Assembly (NCBI GenBank): GCA_019456405.1
Contig: WJXM01000066.1
Coordinates: 1-39,647, forward strand
Length of the DNA stretch: 39,647 nucleotides
Reading direction: 5' to 3'
Source: Ferrovum sp.
GTDB lineage: Bacteria > Pseudomonadota > Gammaproteobacteria > Burkholderiales > Ferrovaceae
Each line of letters begins with the position of its first letter. The stretch's first letter is position 1. This document shows positions 16,384 through 23,686 of this stretch, piece by piece. The notes beneath the pieces are model-generated. The model saw only the letters and a list, made by a program, of their open reading frames with translations. It searched no databases and was not told the origin of the DNA. Both the position numbers and the translations under genes were made by a program.

Positions 16384-16831
16384 GGGTGGCGAAAAACGGA
16401 AGGTGAGTAAGGTCAACATTGTCTCTGATAAGGGAGCCGCTCACACGCTGCTCCAGTATTGCCCGGATATTGAGAACTGGCCGAAAAGTTGGTCCTATGA
16501 GGAGAGCGATCTCGCTCCGGGACAGCTCATCGTTGAGTTCTTCAAACCCTTCCTGTTGCACCTGTTGGCCAGAAACCTCGCCGCCAGCACACTGCGCCGT
16601 CACCGCGACCATTTGTGGATGCTGGGAGGCGAAGTGATCCGCCGCCGCCAAGAGGATCCACCCCTTTGCCAACAGCCTGTCGAGAATGTGACCTTTGCGC
16701 TACTCGAAGAAGATGGTGGCCCACTTATCTGGCCTCGAATCACCGAGCAGGAGCAAGACGCCTTTGATGCCTCATGCCGGAAGTTCTATCAGTTCCTCAT
16801 GAAGTCGTCTGAAGATGGAAATTCAGGTTGA
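16382..16831 (+). CDS. Hypothetical protein, 5' end possibly altered by ISL3 insertion
   Basis: About 149 aa. I recognise a conserved hypothetical style (ESDLAPGQLIVEFFKPFLLHLL, then TLRRHRDHLWMLGGEVIRR, and ending near FDASCRKFYQFL) but no function. The central part is reminiscent of the helical core-binding region of tyrosine recombinases, but no catalytic domain follows. The first 18 codons lie in or next to the ISL3 5' end and overlap its alternative start on the other strand, so the original start was probably lost or replaced. Treat the start as uncertain. Confidence 0.5.
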   Translation: MGGEKRKVSKVNIVSDKGAAHTLLQYCPDIENWPKSWSYEESDLAPGQLIVEFFKPFLLHLLARNLAASTLRRHRDHLWMLGGEVIRRRQEDPPLCQQPVENVTFALLEEDGGPLIWPRITEQEQDAFDASCRKFYQFLMKSSEDGNSG

Positions 16832-16958
16832 AAACCGGCTACAATTACCCACCGATTTCACTGACGAAGCGGAAAGGCAAGCAGCCTGGCGCAAAAGGAT
16901 ACTGTGCCCGTGCCCCCGGTGTCAGGGAAGATGTCGCATGGCAACCTGTCGAATTTGA
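16815..16958 (+). CDS. Possible 47-aa cysteine-rich ORF
   Basis: The ATG lies 17 bases inside the end of the preceding ORF. The product ends in LCPCPRCQGRCRMATC, a cluster of five Cys that could bind zinc. It runs 37 bases into the 3' end of traF on the other strand, so it may be a truncated gene at the cargo/backbone junction or a chance frame. Confidence 0.25.
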   Translation: MEIQVENRLQLPTDFTDEAERQAAWRKRILCPCPRCQGRCRMATCRI

Positions 16959-17476
16959 CTCTCATCTACTGCCCCCCAATACCGGCTATCAAAACTTTGC
17001 GCCGCTTGTTCTGGCCGGGCACCGCTCCCATAAACCCAGTACTGATGCGGTCCCAATGTGATCGTACCGGATTGATGCGGCAAAACCACCCAGAAATACT
17101 GGCGCGACCTTTCCATCTGGCCGCTGTATGGAAACTGGCGATGATTGACCTTGAACTCCGTGTGACTGACTTCGATGACATCTCCCGGAATCCCGACGAC
17201 GGTCTTGAACATGGGCATCCCCCCGTTCGGACAATTCCCTCGAAGGTAAAATGGGAAACGCTCTGGAGTGACTGCGTCGGGCGGACAGAATTCCACCTGA
17301 CTTCCCCGCATGATCAAACTCCCTGGATGCAGGGGCTCCATGCGGTACAGGCCCAAGGGTTCGCTTTCGGTCAGATTGAGACGCCAACCCATTTGGCGAA
17401 TCGTGACGGCAGTCATTCCGATCAGAACCAGCATGACCATTGCCACATAAAACCGCCGCATCGTGCCAGCACTCAT
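16922..17476 (-). CDS. traF: TraF-like S26 signal peptidase (pilin maturation)
   Basis: Conjugative protease of the S26C family that processes and cyclises the TrbC pilin. The 184-aa product has one N-terminal membrane helix (about 7-27), then LTESEPLGLYRM, where the Ser before P is the nucleophile, and MFKTVVGIPGDVIEV, with the general-base Lys, near residues 89-103. YWGAVDESQI near the end matches the family's final box. The ATG overlaps the traG TGA (ATGA) and has GGGAG upstream. Last gene of operon 49 aa-ardC-traG-traF. Confidence 0.92.
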   Translation of the reverse strand: MSAGTMRRFYVAMVMLVLIGMTAVTIRQMGWRLNLTESEPLGLYRMEPLHPGSLIMRGSQVEFCPPDAVTPERFPFYLRGNCPNGGMPMFKTVVGIPGDVIEVSHTEFKVNHRQFPYSGQMERSRQYFWVVLPHQSGTITLGPHQYWVYGSGARPEQAAQSFDSRYWGAVDESQIRQVAMRHLP

Positions 17477-19407
17477 GATTTTCTCCCTGTCGTAGAGGCT
17501 GCCCCCAACTTGATTCGCTCACTCAGAACCGCATCCTGGTAATACCTGATTTTCTGGCAGTAAACCGGGGCGTGCCCTGCGACAAAGACCAGTTCATCGT
17601 CTGGTGGGAGGCGCATGCACTCGTCAGCAGTCAGTAGTGGCCGCTGGACGATCTGTTCATTGGTGTTGACATGCTGGAGCACCACAGCGAGCCGGTTCCC
17701 GGAATATTGGCGTTGGGTATGACTCACGGTGGATTGTCCTGCCATCTTTGAGAGCAGTTCAGCGGTTTCGATCTTGTTGGGGGCATAGGCCACGCGAATG
17801 TGACAATTGCTGATGATGGATTCATCTTTGCCATAGGCGGCAAAGAGTTGGCTCAGATCCTGCACGATCAGCAAAGCCTTCAGTCCGTATCCGGCAATGA
17901 AGGCCAGCGCTTCCTGAAAGATGTCGAGTTTACCGAGACTGGGAAACTCATCAAGGAGCAGAAGCAGGCGATGCGGATAGCGACTTTTGCTTGACCCTCC
18001 GGCCTCGAAATCCATGCCTTCGGTCAGGCGGCGCACGACCTGGTTGATCACCAGGCGTAACAAAGGCTTGAGACGGTCCTTGTCGCTGGGCGGAACGACC
18101 AGATAGAGGGCGGTTTTTTCCGTGACGGGTTTGCCGTCCACATCGGATCCACCCATGAGGCTTTCCAGCGTGAAGTCCGAGGTTCGCGTGTTGTTGGCCA
18201 CGATGGGATCGCGGTACAACGAGAGAAAGGATAATGCCGTGGAAAGCACGCCAGACGCCTCATTCGGGGCTTTGTTCAGAAAAGACTGGGTTGCCTGGGC
18301 GACAGCCTCCCAACCAGTGACCAGATGGTGATCGGTAATGGTCCTGCATTTGTCGATGGCGATATCCCTGATGAAAATCATCACGGCCTGGGAACCTTCC
18401 GGCTGTTTATTTCCTGCCTGTTGCTGGTCAGCACCTTCTCTTGCTTTCTGGAGGGCAATGTCACGAATGGGACCGCCATCGGACAAAATGGCTTGCACCG
18501 TATGCAGGCAACGCAATCGAGCCTCGGGACCTTGAGGCTCCCAATACAGCAACACAAACAGAACGACTCCAGTCATCAAGTCGAAACCGGTCTTGGCCCA
18601 ATGGTCATTGAGCCCTTTGCCATCGGGATCCACGATCATGGTGGAGATGTTCTGGACATCCTTGATCAGGTTGGCATCGAGCCGGATTTCCTGCAATGGG
18701 TTGAATCGGGCTGAATCGACCGAGGTAGGATCAAACTTGAGGACCCGCTGTCCCAATACCTGTTGGCGGAATCCGCTGGTCAATGCCCAGTTTTCACCCT
18801 TGATATCGTGAACCAGTACAGACTGATCCCAGGAAAGCAGGGTGGGGATCACAATTCCTACCCCTTTCCCTGACCGGGTCGGGGCAAAGACCATCATATG
18901 TTCCGGTCCCTTGTGCCGCAGGTAGTAGTTCACATTCTTGTCTTCAAAAGCCCCGAACAGGACACCTCCCCTGTTATGTTCATCAGGGAGGATCCCCGCT
19001 TTCACGACTTCATTGATTTTGGCCCAATGAGCAGACCCGTGCAGGTCATTGGTTTCAGCATCCGCTTTGCGCGTCCGGCGATACGCTGCCGCCACTGGCA
19101 GTACCAGCGAGAAGAATCCGCCGACTCCCATGATGAGGTGTGCATCGGTGAAGATTTCCATGACGGGTATGCCGTAATCCAGCCGGTCATACTTCCAGGT
19201 CCAGATCAGGATATCGAAGGGGAAGTAAGTATAGGGAGCCATCGGGATCCCCAGTCCGGGGTCAAACCCCAGTTTCCAGGCTGCATATTCAGTGGCAGCC
19301 CAGCAGGACAGGAGAACAATCATGGCGAACAGACCAAGTCCCCCCCAGACAAAACGGGTGATGTCCTGTTGCGCCTTGGGGATATGGTATAGGGTGTCCT
19401 GGCTCAC
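17473..19407 (-). CDS. traG: TraG/VirD4 coupling protein
   Basis: Hexameric ATPase that delivers the relaxase-DNA complex to the T4SS. The product has N-terminal membrane helices (about 17-38 and 78-105), then NDLHGSAHWAKINEV, Walker A FAPTRSGKGVG at about 173-183, SVLVHDIKGENWALTSG, and Walker B LLLLLDEFPSLGKL, followed by VQDLSQLFAAYG. The frame is open to a TTG at 19458, but that lacks a ribosome site. The GTG at 19407, giving 644 aa starting MSQDTLYHIPK, has GGAG 7 bases upstream and is preferred. Confidence 0.93.
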   Translation of the reverse strand: MSQDTLYHIPKAQQDITRFVWGGLGLFAMIVLLSCWAATEYAAWKLGFDPGLGIPMAPYTYFPFDILIWTWKYDRLDYGIPVMEIFTDAHLIMGVGGFFSLVLPVAAAYRRTRKADAETNDLHGSAHWAKINEVVKAGILPDEHNRGGVLFGAFEDKNVNYYLRHKGPEHMMVFAPTRSGKGVGIVIPTLLSWDQSVLVHDIKGENWALTSGFRQQVLGQRVLKFDPTSVDSARFNPLQEIRLDANLIKDVQNISTMIVDPDGKGLNDHWAKTGFDLMTGVVLFVLLYWEPQGPEARLRCLHTVQAILSDGGPIRDIALQKAREGADQQQAGNKQPEGSQAVMIFIRDIAIDKCRTITDHHLVTGWEAVAQATQSFLNKAPNEASGVLSTALSFLSLYRDPIVANNTRTSDFTLESLMGGSDVDGKPVTEKTALYLVVPPSDKDRLKPLLRLVINQVVRRLTEGMDFEAGGSSKSRYPHRLLLLLDEFPSLGKLDIFQEALAFIAGYGLKALLIVQDLSQLFAAYGKDESIISNCHIRVAYAPNKIETAELLSKMAGQSTVSHTQRQYSGNRLAVVLQHVNTNEQIVQRPLLTADECMRLPPDDELVFVAGHAPVYCQKIRYYQDAVLSERIKLGAASTTGRKS

Positions 19408-19478
19408 TGAATCACTCCAAAAAAAGGCCCGTATCTGAGGGGGTTCAGATGCGGGCAAGTGGGTGATGGGAATTGCGC

Positions 19479-21224
19479 TTATCGTCCCATCTCACGATCA
19501 CTGTCATAGGTGCGTTGCACGGCACGAGGTGGAACCGGGACCTGCTCTTTTTCAGATTGTTGGATTTGGAGCCCACCAGATCCGTCAACTGCCAATTCAA
19601 CATGGTGGTCTTTCATCCCCAATAATTCGCGCATCGGCTGATAGTCATGCCGATGGGCAAGGACAATGCCTTTGTCCGTTTGCAGCTCTGCGGCAACGAT
19701 ATGTTGGGGGTTCAACTCGTCAGAGATATCGAATATCTCCAGAATTTTTCCACTGACGCCGGGTTCACCAGGCTTGAGCACGAACATTTCTCGCGACAAA
19801 AATGGTATTGGCGGCTGATCAGCCACTCCACGACCCAACATCTTCCCATTCACTTCAAGCGTCGCAGTGTGATGGTCATGGGCCATCAGAGCGATATTCT
19901 GGCCAACCAGCGTTTCCGCCGTCTTTACTGCATCTGGGCCCGCGCCAAACATCCCCTGGTAATTGGCCAAGGACAATCCATCCGGAGCCTTTACCGTGGT
20001 CATCTGGCCATCAGCCTCGCGAAGGGTCAGTTCACGCAACTTATGGTCGAAGTCATGCAGCGTCCCCTCGATGTGTGAATGCTCAGTATCGCGTACCCCA
20101 AGAATCTTTCGTAGGGGTTCCTGTACTTTGGGCACTTGAGCGGCGGATTGCGCTGCCTTGATCGGCGCTGCCTGGCCCTGTATGACTTCCAGACCCTGCT
20201 CCTTGCCGATGACATAGTCCACTGCCTTACTGGCATCGGCGGCTGCCCGGAAGATCTCATGCTTGTCTTTTCTGAGGATCTGGGCCCAGTTTTGGACATA
20301 AGCCTGGTGTTGCGTCATGTCGTGAGGAATGCCAGTTTGCACCGCCATGAAGGCACTGAAAATCTCGGCCCGGAGTTCTTCCTTGGCATATTCGTCAGTA
20401 CCGAACTGGTGCCCACCGGTAATTCCATCCCGGTTCAGACGCTGGGCTGCCCCTGTAGCATGACCAATTTCATGCAGGACTGTGCCGTAATACCCTTCCA
20501 CCGAGGTGAAATTCTGCTTGGGTGGTAATGAGACTTGATCCCGCTTGGGGGAATAAAAAGCATGTTCGGGGTGCTCGGCAAAACCCAACCCATCCTTTTT
20601 CATGGCCGCCATGATCTGCTCGGCCCGCTCATTCACCGGGATTCTACGGTCAGGGATATCCAGTGGGGGAAGTTTCTCAAGGTCGGTACACTGCTCCACG
20701 TTGAAGACCACATAGGTACGGACCGTGCTGCGGTCCAGAGACTTATGCGCTTCATCCCAGGTGAGCACTTTCCCCTGATGGTGAACTTTTAGTTCACTGG
20801 GTCGAATGGCCAAGGTTGAGGCGCTGTCCTTGAATCCTCCAATATGGACAACATCCCTGTCTTCGCTGAAAACCTTATAGGCCCGATCAAGGTATTTGAC
20901 GGTTGTATCCCGGCGTTGGTAAAAAGGCTCCTTTCCCCAGAATTCGATGGGAACACCTTTTTCTCCCCTGGTAACCTTTCCACCCAGTTCATTGACCTGC
21001 TTGAAGGTGCCAAAACGGGGATCACGATACCCGGCCATCATCAGCATCAGACTATTGGCACCATTGTATTCGCGCCCCGTCGCCATGTTTCGTGGCAGAC
21101 CATTTTCAAGCGACTCCCAAGGCTTGTTCCAGGGGATTTCGCCCTTGTCCAAGACTTCGATCATTTTGTCGGTGACCTCCTGACGAAGGTCCCGTGGTTT
21201 CTTGCCTTCTTTTTCGTCAGCCAT
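19479..21224 (-). CDS. ArdC-like antirestriction/ssDNA-binding protein with metallopeptidase domain
   Basis: 581-aa protein. Residues 1-150 are the ArdC N-terminal domain (IPWNKPWESLENGLPRNMATG, YNGANSLML), which binds single-stranded DNA in characterised ArdC proteins. The zincin-like domain has LHEIGHATG near residue 250 followed by EELRAEIFSAFM. Such proteins protect incoming DNA from host restriction. The C-terminal 200 residues are an extra region (TLVGQNIALMAHDH, SGKILEIFDIS) that faintly resembles KfrB-type repeats. GGGAG precedes the ATG. Second gene of its operon, behind box D. Confidence 0.88.
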   Translation of the reverse strand: MADEKEGKKPRDLRQEVTDKMIEVLDKGEIPWNKPWESLENGLPRNMATGREYNGANSLMLMMAGYRDPRFGTFKQVNELGGKVTRGEKGVPIEFWGKEPFYQRRDTTVKYLDRAYKVFSEDRDVVHIGGFKDSASTLAIRPSELKVHHQGKVLTWDEAHKSLDRSTVRTYVVFNVEQCTDLEKLPPLDIPDRRIPVNERAEQIMAAMKKDGLGFAEHPEHAFYSPKRDQVSLPPKQNFTSVEGYYGTVLHEIGHATGAAQRLNRDGITGGHQFGTDEYAKEELRAEIFSAFMAVQTGIPHDMTQHQAYVQNWAQILRKDKHEIFRAAADASKAVDYVIGKEQGLEVIQGQAAPIKAAQSAAQVPKVQEPLRKILGVRDTEHSHIEGTLHDFDHKLRELTLREADGQMTTVKAPDGLSLANYQGMFGAGPDAVKTAETLVGQNIALMAHDHHTATLEVNGKMLGRGVADQPPIPFLSREMFVLKPGEPGVSGKILEIFDISDELNPQHIVAAELQTDKGIVLAHRHDYQPMRELLGMKDHHVELAVDGSGGLQIQQSEKEQVPVPPRAVQRTYDSDREMGR

Positions 21225-21366
21225 GACTGGACTCCCATTGGGCGGTTAGGGAGCCACCATCATCCTGAGTAAGTCCGAAGTCAGATGCAGGGTTCATCCC
21301 CGCAGGAATTTCCCAGATCGTAAATTCATCAGCCGAATCAGCCGTCAATACTGTCGAAGTTTCCAT
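21217..21366 (-). CDS. Small 49-aa protein heading the ardC operon
   Basis: Starts METSTVLTADSADEFTIWE, acidic, with no membrane segment or known motif. Support is contextual: a strong ribosome site (GGGAGGATAT before ATG), a position directly behind box D, and an 8-base overlap of its end with the ardC start, indicating coupling. Not recognised. Confidence 0.6.
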   Translation of the reverse strand: METSTVLTADSADEFTIWEIPAGMNPASDFGLTQDDGGSLTAQWESSHG

Positions 21367-21407
21367 ATATCCTCCCTGAAGTAAACCCCGTGATTGGGGT
21401 CATATCA

Positions 21408-21427
21408 AGACTCGGCAGGGAGGGAAC
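21408..21427 (-). promoter_or_regulatory. Conserved transfer-operon box D (ardC-traG-traF)
   Basis: Minus-strand reading GTTCCCTCCCTGCCGAGTCT, then TGATATG and an inverted repeat ACCCC-aatcac-GGGGT (21385-21400). The 49-aa gene starts 41 bases after the box. The cassette core site at 21447 is only 20 bases upstream of it. Confidence 0.78.
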
Positions 21428-21446
21428 GGGGGAATTAAACTCCGAT

Positions 21447-22336
21447 GTTGGGCGTCAGCGGTTGCTTATCACGGCGCATGGTCTGATGATCGTACTTTCC
21501 ATGCTGTTTGGAGATCCTATGAAAGTCTATTCAGCGGTAATTGAACGATGTCCACAAACCGGGACGGTTCACAATTGGTGTATAGTCAACATTGGACATC
21601 AAAGAGTTAGTCCATGCCGTCATCAACAGTTCCCGTCTTCATGCCTGACAATGAGCCATACCTCGGACGGCCACTACTCGTGCTTTTTGACCGCACCATC
21701 ACCCAGGCTATGGCTATACATCGCCAACTTGGAGCACGAACTTTCGCGACCGACTTGACGGCGATCCAGATTGCAGCCGTGGAAATAATTCCTCAAGGCA
21801 TAAGTATCGCGCTGAGTATGCGAGAACTCATACGGCAAGCCTACCTGTTCTCCGCAGGCATTCTTATGCGACCGCTCATCGAGCGAACGGGCATGATCTA
21901 CTACCTTCACGGGAATGCCGCCGCAGTTACCGCTTGGAATGATGGCTGGCCCCGCAAGTCGCAACCGACTTTCGACAATCTCTTAGATCTGGTCATGGGG
22001 CCTGGTTCGGATGAGGAACGGGAAGCAGCTAGAACCGTGCTTCACAAGTTGGTCCATAGCGATCCTCGCTCTGCGAGCTTCAATGCCACAGTTCGATCGG
22101 ATGGCCTACTTGCCTCCGCTTCTGGCAAAGAACTAAATGAGCCGATAAAGGCAGACACCATTAGCGCGCTTGCGACGAACTGCCTTGACAAACTAACCAA
22201 AATATCGGTTGTGCTTCTCGGCGCACCAAGCGAGAACATCCATTGAGGTCCAACATGGCGCTCAACCCCTCTCCCTTCGGTCGCTAGACTCGCCAAAGCT
22301 GCGCTTTGGCGAGCCGGTTAGCTCTACGTGTGTGAC
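21447..22336 (+). mobile_element. Integron-type gene cassette with attC
   Basis: A core site GTTGGGC (matching GTTRRRY) at 21447-21453 precedes one plus-strand gene (21614-22246). Two bases past its stop is an attC-like structure: R'' GTCCAAC (22248-22254, matching RYYYAAC), L'' GCGCTCAACC, an 11-bp perfect stem CTCGCCAAAGC/GCTTTGGCGAG (22289-22313, loop tgc) and L' GGTTAGC (22316-22322). L''/L' pair with one extra base in L'', as in real attC sites. The final R' core is replaced: TACG is followed by GTGTGACG, the start of a group II intron. No integrase is nearby. Confidence 0.72.
21614..22246 (+). CDS. Hypothetical cassette-borne protein
   Basis: 210 aa, not recognised. It looks soluble and mainly helical, with a middle region LSMRELIRQAYLFSAGILMRPLIERTG and a conserved-looking LHKLVHSDPRSASF near residue 150, a style seen in uncharacterised proteins of the DUF5677 kind, but no catalytic motif is visible. 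It is the only gene of the cassette; the ribosome site is poor and any promoter must lie in the 160 bases before it, since cassette genes usually lack one. It is opposed to the flanking backbone genes. Confidence 0.7.
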   Translation: MPSSTVPVFMPDNEPYLGRPLLVLFDRTITQAMAIHRQLGARTFATDLTAIQIAAVEIIPQGISIALSMRELIRQAYLFSAGILMRPLIERTGMIYYLHGNAAAVTAWNDGWPRKSQPTFDNLLDLVMGPGSDEEREAARTVLHKLVHSDPRSASFNATVRSDGLLASASGKELNEPIKADTISALATNCLDKLTKISVVLLGAPSENIH

Positions 22337-22470
22337 GTGTGTGCCGGGCATGGCACGGAACTATGTCGGTGAAAGTCCGGCAGCTAGGTTTTCGCAGAGC
22401 CGAATGCTAGGAGAACGGCAAGGGCGTTGTCGCGAGGCAGGGTCTGAAGGAAGCTGAATCCAAAGGGCCA
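22328..22470 (+). mobile_element. 5' remnant of a group II (class C-like) intron
   Basis: Begins GTGTGACG, matching the GUGYG intron start, directly after the attC L' box. Domain I features follow: GTGCC-gggcat-GGCAC stem, GTCGGTGAAAGTCCGGC, GAACGGCAAGGGCGTT, and GTCTGAAGGAAGC at 22442-22454, all hallmarks of bacterial class C introns. No reverse-transcriptase ORF or domain V/VI is present; backbone sequence resumes by about 22470-22510. The right limit is approximate. Confidence 0.65.
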
Positions 22471-22510
22471 GTGGTTTGGCTATGATGCCGAACTATGGGG
22501 GAAATGAAGT

Positions 22511-23686
22511 TCATCCCCCGAGTTCCACATCTCCTATATGGCTAACTTTGTGTGCCCCCTTGGACTTTCTTTCTTCAGTCTGCTGGTCGATATTGCGGGT
22601 TTGGAGTTGCTGCTGTTCCAGATTTTGCGCGGTTTTTGCAGCGGTCAGCCGTTCATAGGCGAGTTTTCCCATTTCGGTCAGTGCTGATCTCTCATTGATG
22701 AGGTCAGGTAGGTTCCCGCTGTGCAGGAGCAACACCTGCTCTTGGGTCAATTCCATGCCGTCGCCTGCCAATCGAAGCGCGTGAGCGCCGTTCCAATCGA
22801 GGCAAGAAAGCACCTGATCAGCGGACATTCCAGCAAAATCTATTTTGTATTCGCGTCCGACGCCGGAACCAGGCTGGCCTGATGACCCTGATCCATCCTC
22901 GCGAACCTCTACCTTGCTGGCTGGTGAATCAGCATTTGATGCGGTTTCCACCAGCGTCTGGCTTTGTGGCTGATCTTGCTGTTTTGGGGCCTCAGCCCGT
23001 TTGTGGGCCTCAAATAATGCCATGATACTGTCTACTCCTTGATTTACCGTCTGTTTCAATTCGAAGACAATGCGATTGTCACGTTTCTCATCTGTTTCTT
23101 CTCTGGCTTTATTCAGGGTGTCGAAAAAAGAAGCGACCTGTGCGGGGTTCATGACAGTAGTTTCCATAGTTGGCTTTCCCTCCGTGGTTTTGGTGATGAT
23201 TGATTGCATCGATAAGATTTTTTCAAGGCTACCCGGTTCAATCGGGTTATTGATGATGGCCTGCACCGCTTCGGGCCCTGCATCCCGCAACAGATCCCGT
23301 GCGTCATAACCGGAAGGTGTCACTCCATGGGGTTTCGCGGGGAGTGTAATGCCCACTGGCTTATCCGGGACACTGGATGCTTTGAGCGCATACCTCTGAC
23401 CTTTGAAACCGCTTTTTTCGCCGTCATTGTCGGCACAAATCACCACATTCCCCCGTAACCAGGTTTTCAGGGACTGGGCTACAGTTGGCATATTCTGGGC
23501 AGATAGGGCAGCGATCACTGGCAAGCCCGTTGCCTGGTGGATGGCGAGTGCTGTACCAATCCCTTCGCAGATCACTACTTGTGGCGAGGTGATGATTGAC
23601 TCAAAAGCGCGCAGTGGCGCTTCTTCGTCGCCACCCACGATCGGGATGACGGCGAAGCCCCCCCCTTGATGGTGTCCCTGATACAA
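22511..23686 (-). CDS. TOPRIM primase-like protein, C-terminal part (out of frame with its N-terminal part)
   Basis: The frame carries the TOPRIM core of a plasmid/ICE primase: VVICEGIGTALAIHQATG (catalytic Glu), then LRGNVVICADNDG (DxD), followed by GYDARDLLRDAG. Beyond residue 150 is a hydrophilic helical tail ending TEERKSKGAHK. The frame has no natural start: its first codon is TTG without a ribosome site, and it continues the sequence KRFVSGT encoded in another frame upstream. The switch occurs at a run of eight G (minus strand; 23658-23665). Seven Gs would join the two parts. It may be a frameshifted gene, a slippage-regulated gene or a sequence error. Confidence 0.75.
   Translation of the reverse strand: MYQGHHQGGGFAVIPIVGGDEEAPLRAFESIITSPQVVICEGIGTALAIHQATGLPVIAALSAQNMPTVAQSLKTWLRGNVVICADNDGEKSGFKGQRYALKASSVPDKPVGITLPAKPHGVTPSGYDARDLLRDAGPEAVQAIINNPIEPGSLEKILSMQSIITKTTEGKPTMETTVMNPAQVASFFDTLNKAREETDEKRDNRIVFELKQTVNQGVDSIMALFEAHKRAEAPKQQDQPQSQTLVETASNADSPASKVEVREDGSGSSGQPGSGVGREYKIDFAGMSADQVLSCLDWNGAHALRLAGDGMELTQEQVLLLHSGNLPDLINERSALTEMGKLAYERLTAAKTAQNLEQQQLQTRNIDQQTEERKSKGAHKVSHIGDVELGG

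Noticed and set aside
15061-16465. Terminal inverted repeats for the ISL3 element
   Set aside because: Only weak candidate pairs were found (near 15101 and 16454; also an ACTGACGAA match near 15131 and 16860). None is convincing and no target duplication was seen.
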